NCBI RefSeq assembly: GCF_014349155.1
Contig: NZ_JACSIT010000040.1
Span: 1-64,000, forward strand
DNA: 64,000 bases
Origin: Neolewinella lacunae
GTDB taxonomy: Bacteria; Bacteroidota; Bacteroidia; Chitinophagales; Saprospiraceae
Direction of reading: 5' to 3'
Shown: piece by piece, positions 59,201 through 64,000 of the stretch
How the letters are laid out: the number at the start of each line of letters is the position of its first letter
How positions within the stretch are numbered: position 1 is the stretch's first letter
The notes under the pieces: generated by a model
Databases searched by the model: none
Told to the model about the DNA's origin: nothing
What the model saw: only the letters and a program-made list of their open reading frames with translations
Made by a program: the position numbers and the translations under genes

Positions 59201-61452
59201 AACTTGTGTACCAACTCGCAGAGCGGCACTACCGCCGAAGAGTTGTTGAGGGATTGAAAAGCGGGCGGGGTGATGGTTCCCACTGCCTGACATCCGTTCG
59301 TGGCGGTTACCGTAACGCCGTAGGGTACATTGCCATTGTCGATGAGTAAGTCTGAGGAAGTCCCACCGCTTGACCACGAGTAACTGCTGGCCGTAAAACC
59401 ACTAGGAAGTACAGTTTCCAAGCGCGCCGATCCATAATTTTCACAGTCTGGCGCATGATAATTGAGCGCTACAGTAATTCCTTCACACGCGCTTTGATCG
59501 TGAGGCAAAATAGTAACCTCATCGATGGCACTACAGCCCGTTTGGTCCGTAACCGTTAAACTGTAGGTGCCCGCTACGTTCACCGCTAACTGATCCGCCG
59601 TAGAGCCGGATGACCAAGCGTAAGTGAAAGGCGGAATTCCTCCGGATAGTGTTGGAGCAATGGTCACCAATCCATTGGGTACCAAGCGCTCAGTTGAGGC
59701 GGATAGGGTCATTTCAACGCCTCCTTCGATGGTGTAGGACTTAGAAATGGTACATCCATACGAAGTAATCAGTTCCACAGTGTACGTACCCGCCTCGTAG
59801 ACCAAGAGGTCTTCTCCGAAAGCGCCATTAGACCACCTGAACAGCAAGCCCAACCCTGGGCTACCCAGAACTTCAGCGGAAAGACGGGCGGGATGCTCGG
59901 CGCAAGCCTGATCAAAATCTGCGCTGATGATCAAATCAAAAGCGGGTTGTATTTCAATGGTATCCGAAAAAGTGCACCCCGCTGAGGTAGTCACGGTTAC
60001 CCGATACTCCCCCGGCACAGTAACTTGGGTCACCCCGGTGGTTGCTCCGTTGCTCCATTGATAGGTTCGGGTGCCATTCCCCGAGTAATTGGAAAAGGAA
60101 GCTGTTAGTTGCAAGGGATCATTACCACACAGGTAAGGAGTACTGGCTACAATGTTCACCGCTCCGTGCATCGCCGGATCGCCCTGTGGGACCACTGTTT
60201 TCACCGTTTCACAACCGTTGGAGGCCGTAACCGTGAGCGTGTAAATCTGGTCCCCCAGCAATTGTACTTCAGGAGTTGTATGCCCCGAAGACCATTGGTA
60301 GGTGTATGAACCATTCATGGATCCTACTTCAGCAGTAAACTTGAACATCGCTTCTTCGATGCAATCCGCAGTGGTCAGCTGCTCTTGTTGCACGGATACT
60401 TCGGGGGCTGGGACGGTGTTTACGATGTAGCTATTCTCCCCTACAATATTGCCGTCGCTGTCTAAAATGATCCTTCGATAAACTGTTCTTGGATTCGTGG
60501 GAAAAACCATTAATACTCCATAAAAAGCCCCTCGGACAGGAGTCATTGTAATGCCATCCACTTCCCAAATGTAACAATAATCGGGGTCCTCAGAACACCC
60601 TAGCAGAACTCCGCTGCCAGCACAAACATTAGGTTTGAGCCCATCGATGTAGGCTGCATTTGCCGGAGAATTAGGCAGGCCTGGCGTGGTGGAGGCCGCA
60701 TTGTACAGCCCTACTTGAAAACTGCTTGCCAGTTTATGGTCTCCGTTCACGAAAGTCACTACTCGGTCCGATAAACCGCTTGAACTGACTTGAACCGCAT
60801 TTGGACTGGTTTGGTCTAGAAACACTTGGTTCAGATGTCCGATGGTACTCAGCGACCACATTAAGGCGTGTACCAGCTGGCTGTTTTTGTCCCTGACTTG
60901 TACAACGTCGACGTTGTCGTTCAATGACAAAAAGTTATTCCAATCGAGGTTCATACCTCCTGAAGCTCCGCAAGAATAACCCGTGTTAGTTCCCTGTGGA
61001 CAACTTGCCTTCCGGATCAGACAAGAGCTGTTAAAAGGTATCTGATATACCCCATCTAAGTTTGGCGCTCCATCCTTTGAACCATCTATATCCGGTTGAG
61101 GCCGCAGGTCGTCGTATAGCAAGATAATGGTTCCAGGCATCACCTCCTTAAAGCAGTCCCCTAGAACAATATGCCCTGGGGTTGACCCAGTACTTGTCTT
61201 GGAATTATGGTTATCATCTATTATAAAACCACTAACATCTACGGGAGTCAAAGAGTCCTCGCCCATCACGATCAACTCGATAAATTCGCCGTTTACAACC
61301 GATTTTCCTTGGTTTTTCCCCTTGCTCGGTCCAGGATTCCCTACCTCGTTAATTAGCAGCCATCCAGCCTCAACTGTACACTGTGCATTAGATACTTTAG
61401 GGGCTAGAGATAGACAAACTAGGGCTAATCCGGCAACGAGTGATTTAAGCAT
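53227..61452 (-). CDS. Giant secreted multidomain protein (2741 aa)
   Basis: Signal peptide 1-24 (SNAQC). Residues ~27-204 resemble a lamin-tail (LTD) domain (LLINEVG, EFIELIV, VDVSGFIIDDN). Residues ~370-730 carry five SprB/PKD-like repeats (TYQWSNGATT ... YRVTVTTSAGC). Around 1080-1150 is a helical, coiled-coil-like part (MAAELATVQQDL). Residues ~1550-2230 are Gly-rich beta segments reminiscent of outer-membrane or solenoid strands. Residues ~2270-2360 look like a bacterial Ig-like domain (PLDKAPGVAPDARPEVYF). The end has no T9SS tail (GGGGPTSN). First gene of the toxin unit. Possibly a surface scaffold or delivery partner; no function is established. Confidence 0.8.
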   Translation of the reverse strand: MLKSLVAGLALVCLSLAPKVSNAQCTVEAGWLLINEVGNPGPSKGKNQGKSVVNGEFIELIVMGEDSLTPVDVSGFIIDDNHNSKTSTGSTPGHIVLGDCFKEVMPGTIILLYDDLRPQPDIDGSKDGAPNLDGVYQIPFNSSCLIRKASCPQGTNTGYSCGASGGMNLDWNNFLSLNDNVDVVQVRDKNSQLVHALMWSLSTIGHLNQVFLDQTSPNAVQVSSSGLSDRVVTFVNGDHKLASSFQVGLYNAASTTPGLPNSPANAAYIDGLKPNVCAGSGVLLGCSEDPDYCYIWEVDGITMTPVRGAFYGVLMVFPTNPRTVYRRIILDSDGNIVGENSYIVNTVPAPEVSVQQEQLTTADCIEEAMFKFTAEVGSMNGSYTYQWSSGHTTPEVQLLGDQIYTLTVTASNGCETVKTVVPQGDPAMHGAVNIVASTPYLCGNDPLQLTASFSNYSGNGTRTYQWSNGATTGVTQVTVPGEYRVTVTTSAGCTFSDTIEIQPAFDLIISADFDQACAEHPARLSAEVLGSPGLGLLFRWSNGAFGEDLLVYEAGTYTVELITSYGCTISKSYTIEGGVEMTLSASTERLVPNGLVTIAPTLSGGIPPFTYAWSSGSTADQLAVNVAGTYSLTVTDQTGCSAIDEVTILPHDQSACEGITVALNYHAPDCENYGSARLETVLPSGFTASSYSWSSGGTSSDLLIDNGNVPYGVTVTATNGCQAVGTITPPAFQSLNNSSAVVPLCELVHKLEVVSLAGDQAFLVFENVGQQSLNTLLAASPTTRVEVVAEYESNGNTVSEVIPFAGPGLLPDPATWAGNLIGIAADAEITVRMQTTDGAFCPVICTASKVLINPGAIDSVEVVLEEEPEILLTNYECGDVYVADSTATNTEPLLFLTEGEVITVNGFPLLIKTLVQQASSEGSYQGTGLVPLPFNDRNLLVSFAGKVNKFRTLYDGLVEGMEDNLSNYDFSVDTLAIGGDICIPQEIEGEYDENGINPVTGLDRFGFDSLGINVYTGNNLDTLGFDANGNHVTTGTQYNEQGCNREGRDASDNPCNPQRYIDAATQQFIDSIGSQLSAIVNAQMAAELATVQQDLQTRRGICNNLRGEMQAIRESLQFAEPYIYGDSSQYFNPGLSQKFAIRPDTFSMGGVTRDPLVVSLEKKHVLLDSCDRAELELIRKEAMVLGADAAAALSYVLSKLSSLNAEQIGPLRDPAAFAAWVRSKVKEYLDTLEQLNGSVGNFEPSSREEYDNGTLWAEPKNYVYAAPSHQFTDFPALASISGDLGFADRAEMIRYELNTQFKQGFRAIQGVHRAHFLAKLAQMQAASQDTSGQGSNLLPISVTKYIGGLQYTILLDDVKFNPISGATLSAYLILEDPDSGQKLVFEGTNITFGVGGADGSRLSLASTVAIRINNATKLILDAGQTFVDWDCSGFAGMAVGGKVELCREFITPLDDNTLNPLPDPARFHLNFNTYVTEWLDAVVTVDAGAFALTNNEGIKWRLDSAVVDLSDRITPQFVPTDGYSSQHYDRQVGFSPLWRGFYLANLSATLPNDFSEGADPVTVGVEDVLIDGTGFSGEAYVEGVNLLDIGTGNAGGWPFGIDRFNIKVLHNSFAGAGFGGGIIIPVFTDTLRYSANIYRHGRYKFTVQPEDTVKMNMLLAEVELLPATKIEIGYDYDGFLAVADLTGNMRFKVPDTSIVKLTLPELYFKEFRVSNRDPYFDAGMWEIRNLGVNMDFGGFAMDLSRISPYKGSTSREFGLGFDLSIGLVSELEIAAGGRFGILGELEEINDRQKWKFKRIDLKGLFIDANIKDVMHVSGSLQWFNDDPDYGKGFYAMLEAEFTKKPLNFSAQVAAQFGKREDTKYFFVDAMVGLASGVPIGPLKINGFGGGVSYHMHNTLDISKMNFGGNGAHAGMPNLGESFSGATYTVAPQYGLGLKAAVMVATAESSVFNGWAGLEFLFNDRDHGGGLATISFKGQGQFMADILPDPPQFMQTLSNNISAALPIDEVPGISQGNGTAGPPISAWVDLTYNFNEGVFDGKLEAYLRGGGLLMGAGPNGRLVQAALHVDSEDWYINIGTPTAPAGILVDLPYFNAGATAYFNMGTDIPDFPGLPENVLAMANLINTNESLRKSGGGIMFGARIFAEARLKAGPVQGFLEADMGFDLMLRNYGSAICAGSNQQIGLNGWYAAGQAWVYLNGGVKLFGVSIFEAGIAGVMQARLPNPFWAKATLAARVKLLFVEKKINLNVEIGEQCSLIDPDGGVVNENPLINYISPLDKAPGVAPDARPEVYFTVPIGRVFNGPDGQPFSATVTEHNMKTVNGGHLLSHNLVWSDDRTSATLVPLNMFGGGDSIRVTITVTVKKGNTVERTETQTVTFATAAAYDFIPATNVAYSYPVDGMYDFYPKEYSQQKGFIQLKTGQAPLLYNLPSGVENKVILTSATGAVEIIPFTYDASNRLITFDLPPAKLLLGQLYQLKLVRYDGKDIVKEILAPIHFRVSNQERFTQKIALMQQGNMTIQPTTGSTGFIGRLLNQNALLGDVERLGIGVDEPLVRFQAALGTPYDNALEALQYTGFPINPDFGSCEEFTTTGAGNFESLGEAAGVSVSAFQGPLVISGDHFTNGLVMSDRRQVLEYNVPQEAYADYLQLQSRISTCVNEITEEFYSEPRQDSTVAALNAYILSYITQRADNFYNTPFLIPGSGLYYIRVSYHLPNGTQTTQASYLELNYTRPSGGGGPTSN

Positions 61453-61910
61453 TTTGGCGGTGTTAAAAGTTCAAACTGATCGCAATATGCACCGATTCAC
61501 TGCCAGTAAACGTACCTATGTCAATTTATGCGAACTTTTTTTTCTCGCGACCAATCGATTGCCCCCCATTCCAAATGGCGTGTATACAATTGAAGTTGAT
61601 ACAATCATCTTTTACCCCTCCCATTATCCCCTCCCGGCGAATGCCCAATGTTAAATGTTAACCGCCGTAGGCAGCAGCGTAGCTAATCATAAATGTTAAA
61701 TTCTCTCCCCCCCAACAGGGTTTTCATCCCTCCCGGCGAATGCCTAAATGTTGAATGTTCAATCATAAATGTTAAATGCCCCCCCTCAACAGAGTTTCTC
61801 ACCCCTCCCGGCGAATGCCCAAATATTGAATGTTAAATTGTAAATTGTAAATCCCTCTTTCCAACATCTCCCCCCTCCCCCCCGTTCAACCTCTAAAAAC
61901 ACACACCCCC
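61453..61910. repeat. Intergenic repeats upstream of the SDR gene
   Basis: Three imperfect copies of a unit with CTCCCGGCGAATGCC followed by AAATGTTGAATGTTAAAT-type words, at about 61630, 61730 and 61805, spaced ~75-100 bp, with C-runs between. The region also holds the upstream area of the giant gene (minus strand). Confidence 0.7.
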
Positions 61911-62711
61911 ATGAAACTCAAGCTCAAAGGGCAGGTCGCCATCATCACCGGATCCAGCAACGGCATCGGTGCCGCCTGCGCCATCGGCCTCGCCGCCGAA
62001 GGCGTCAAAGTCGTCATCAATTACCACTCCAGCGATGCCGACGCCGAAGAACTCGTCCGCCAAATCAAAAAGTCCGGCGGCGAAGCCATCGCCGTGCAAG
62101 CCGATGTCTCTCAGGAAAAAGACGTCAAAAAACTCATCAAAACCTGCCTCAAAACGTACGGCCACCTGGACATCATGGTCGCCAACGCCGGCCTCCAGGT
62201 TGATGCCTCTTTTACTTCCATGACCCTCAAACAATGGAATAAGGTGCTCGAAGTCAACCTCACCGGCCAATTCCTCGCCTGCCGCGAAGCCGCCAAAGTT
62301 TTCCGCAAACAAGGGGTCCACCAACACGGCCGCTCCGCCGGCAAAATCATCTGCATGTCCAGCGTCCACGATGAAATCCCCTGGGCAGGACACGTAAACT
62401 ACGCCACCGCCAAAGGAGGCGTCAAAATGCTCATGGAATCCATGGCCCAGGAACTGGCCCCCGAGAAAATCCGCGTCAACGCCATCTCCCCCGGTGCCAT
62501 CCAAACCGACATCAACCGCGAAGCCTGGGACGACCCCAAAAACCTCAAAAAACTCCTCACCCTCATCCCCTACGGCCGCATCGGCCAGGGCGAAGACGTC
62601 GCCAACGTCTGCGCCTTCCTCTGCTCCGATGCCGCCGATTACATCACCGGCGCGACCATCTACGTCGATGGCGGCATGATGCTTTACCCCGGCTTCGCCG
62701 ACAATGGATGA
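61911..62711 (+). CDS. SDR-family oxidoreductase, glucose 1-dehydrogenase-like
   Basis: 266 residues. Short-chain dehydrogenase fold with TGSSNGIG (13-20), VANAGLQ (NAG motif), MSSVHDEIPWAG with the catalytic Ser, and Y164-x3-K168 in YATAKGG. C-terminal GATIYVDGGMMLYPGF is typical of glucose 1-dehydrogenase/3-oxoacyl reductase-like members. Substrate is not fixed by sequence. Alone between two repeat arrays. Start MKLKLKGQVAII is clear. Confidence 0.93.
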   Translation: MKLKLKGQVAIITGSSNGIGAACAIGLAAEGVKVVINYHSSDADAEELVRQIKKSGGEAIAVQADVSQEKDVKKLIKTCLKTYGHLDIMVANAGLQVDASFTSMTLKQWNKVLEVNLTGQFLACREAAKVFRKQGVHQHGRSAGKIICMSSVHDEIPWAGHVNYATAKGGVKMLMESMAQELAPEKIRVNAISPGAIQTDINREAWDDPKNLKKLLTLIPYGRIGQGEDVANVCAFLCSDAADYITGATIYVDGGMMLYPGFADNG

Positions 62712-63031
62712 GGCATTTACAATTTACAATTCAATATTTAGAATTGAACATTGCACGTCATACCCTTACCGGAAACCTATCTGCGTAGCATATAATCACC
62801 CCTCCCAGCGAAGCCAAATTTTAAATGCTAAATTGTAAATTGTAAATTGTAAATCCCCTAGCCCGGCGCTCCTCCGAGGCGTCCCCCGCACCACCCTATG
62901 TAATCTCTAGTTACTGATAACGTGTAACGGTGCGGGGGCTCCTCGGAGGTGTCGACGGCGTAGCGTTACCCCCCCCTCCCGGCGAAGCCAAATTTTAAAT
63001 GCTAAATTGTAAATTGTAAATTGTAAATCCC
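62712..63031. repeat. Intergenic repeats downstream of the SDR gene
   Basis: Two copies (from ~62801 and ~62975) of CTCCCRGCGAAGCCAAATT followed by TTAAATGCTAAATTGTAAAT and (ATTGTAA)n microsatellite. Between them a long GC stem: CTCCGAGG...CCCCCGCACC near 62872-62892 and GGTGCGGGGG...CCTCGGAGG near 62929-62949. No gene. Confidence 0.8.
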
Positions 63032-64000
63032 TCAGTTCCTCCGATTCACAATAGCATCCTGGTGATCAATCGATTCCTGGTGAATCGCCTGGAGGTACTG
63101 CTTCATGAATTCCGGACTCAACCCGTGCTTCTTGCCTTTCTCCGCCGCAGTATGCAAAATGGCTTCCCAACGGTCGCTCTGCAAGACGGCAATGTTGCGC
63201 TCCGCCTTGAATTCCCCGATCGCGTCGGCCAGTTTCATGCGCCGACCAATCATCCCGATCAGTTCAGTATCAATTTCATCGATTTGGCGGCGGAGCTCCG
63301 TTAGTTTTTCCATCTCAATCTCGCTGACCGTGGGCTTGCGCAGGCGGAGGTTCTGCAGCAGCTCGCCGAACACCGCGGGGGTGATCTGCTGGGCAGCGTC
63401 GCTCCAGGCTTCGTCCGGCCGGGGGTGTACCTCCGTCATCAGTCCGTCGTAGTTGAGGTTGAGCGCCTCCTGGGCCACTTCCAGCAGCGTATCCCGCCGC
63501 CCGCAGATGTGGCTGTTGTCTACGATCATTTGCAGGTCGGGGAACAAGCGATTCATCTCAATGGCCAGCTGCCAGCGCGGCACGTTGCGGTAGGTGGTTT
63601 CCCCGTGGTAGCTGAAGCCGCGGTGGATCAGGCCAATGCGCGTAATGCCCGCCTTGTAAATCCGTTCCACCGCCCCTTGCCACAGGCCCAGGTCGGGATT
63701 GATCGGGTTTTTGATCAGTACCGGAATGTCGGTGCCGTTAAGCGCATCGGCCACTTCCTGCACGCTGAAGGGGTTCACCGTCGTGCGGGCCCCGATCCAG
63801 AGGACGTCAATGCCCGCCTTCAGGCAGTCGTAAACGTGGCTGGCGTTGGCCACCTCGGTGGTGGTCCGCAGGCCCGTTTCCTCCTTCACGCGCTTGAGCC
63901 ACGAGAGGCCTTCTTTGCCGACGCCCTCGAAGCTGCCCGGACGGGTCCGGGGCTTCCAGATGCCCGAACGAAAGAGATCGACCTGCCCGAGTTTGGCCAG
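63032..64000 (-). CDS. Bifunctional DAHP synthase / chorismate mutase (5' end outside window)
   Basis: The frame continues through the window edge (upstream codons include RSGIWKPRTRPGSFEGVG, as in DAHP synthases), so the start is not in the window; at least 322 residues are visible. The first ~210 visible residues are a DAHP synthase I/KDSA barrel (GIDVLWIGARTTVNPFSVQ, IPVLIKNPINPD, HRGFSYHG, DNSHICGRRDT, TEVHPRPDEAWSDAAQQI). The last ~90 residues are an AroQ-type chorismate mutase (LRRQIDEIDTELIGMIGRRMKL, AIHQESIDHQ). The enzyme condenses PEP and erythrose 4-phosphate, with chorismate mutase giving feedback or prephenate branch activity. Fusion order is typical for Bacteroidota. Confidence 0.93.
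   Translation of the reverse strand: MAKLGQVDLFRSGIWKPRTRPGSFEGVGKEGLSWLKRVKEETGLRTTTEVANASHVYDCLKAGIDVLWIGARTTVNPFSVQEVADALNGTDIPVLIKNPINPDLGLWQGAVERIYKAGITRIGLIHRGFSYHGETTYRNVPRWQLAIEMNRLFPDLQMIVDNSHICGRRDTLLEVAQEALNLNYDGLMTEVHPRPDEAWSDAAQQITPAVFGELLQNLRLRKPTVSEIEMEKLTELRRQIDEIDTELIGMIGRRMKLADAIGEFKAERNIAVLQSDRWEAILHTAAEKGKKHGLSPEFMKQYLQAIHQESIDHQDAIVNRRN

Noticed and set aside
1-64000. tRNA, rRNA or replication origin
   Set aside because: No tRNA-like cloverleaf, rRNA block or DnaA-box cluster was noticed by eye; a covariance-model scan would be needed to exclude small RNAs.

Overview
The window looks like chromosomal DNA of a Bacteroidota member, most likely a marine Saprospiria/Lewinella-type bacterium. 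Reasons: SusC/SusD pairs, TonB-dependent receptors with N-terminal CarboxypepD_reg-like domains, Por/T9SS C-terminal tails, many Sec signal peptides ending in AQ, putative TAnnTTTG -7 boxes, and fairly high GC in most genes. The genus assignment is inference.

Layout. 1-2.1 kb: the 3' end of an IS4-type transposase, then three small unassigned genes on the minus strand. 2.5-5.1 kb: an outer-membrane beta-barrel receptor closed by a strong terminator. 5.2-8.8 kb: a HEAGH protein, then a two-gene unit (secreted FGE-like protein plus a GGxGDGF-repeat T9SS protein). 9-16.9 kb: a minus-strand operon susC-susD-alkaline phosphatase-(phosphodiesterase+alkaline phosphatase fusion), which reads as a phosphate-ester utilisation locus. 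17.3-24.5 kb: FAD/NAD(P)-binding protein, tricorn-type protease, M1 metallopeptidase. 24.6-34.3 kb: DUF4920 lipoprotein, SPOR-like protein, OmpA/PD40 protein, a lipoprotein of the family often called Maf, PAP2 phosphatase, moaE, moaD, two Dabb proteins, rhomboid protease, ychF. 34.4-45.3 kb: HHH/porin-like protein, C1 peptidase with DUF4384-like tail, D-2-hydroxyacid dehydrogenase, another TonB receptor, two secreted proteins with sorting-tail-like C-termini. 45.5-46.1 kb: an HTH regulator.

46.8-61.5 kb is the most remarkable part. Four minus-strand genes stand in a row: a 2741-residue secreted protein, a 795-residue fibronectin-III-like protein, a 1037-residue secreted protein with an intein-like HINT domain followed by a 185-residue C-terminal tip, and, 14 bp downstream, a small AT-rich gene in the position of an immunity gene. 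I interpret this as a polymorphic-toxin system with its own large surface scaffold. The window ends with an SDR oxidoreductase inside arrays of short repeats and the 3' part of a DAHP synthase-chorismate mutase gene.

The intergenic DNA is full of repeats. At least 17 full or partial copies of an element with the core GCACCTGCGGCCGCGCCC are scattered from 2.5 to 53 kb, mostly just after stop codons, sometimes as facing pairs. Three copies lie inside coding sequence at signal peptides or start codons. There is a second conserved hairpin family (two copies), two MITE-like inverted-repeat elements of about 170 bp, and several local tandem arrays. I found no rRNA, tRNA or CRISPR array.
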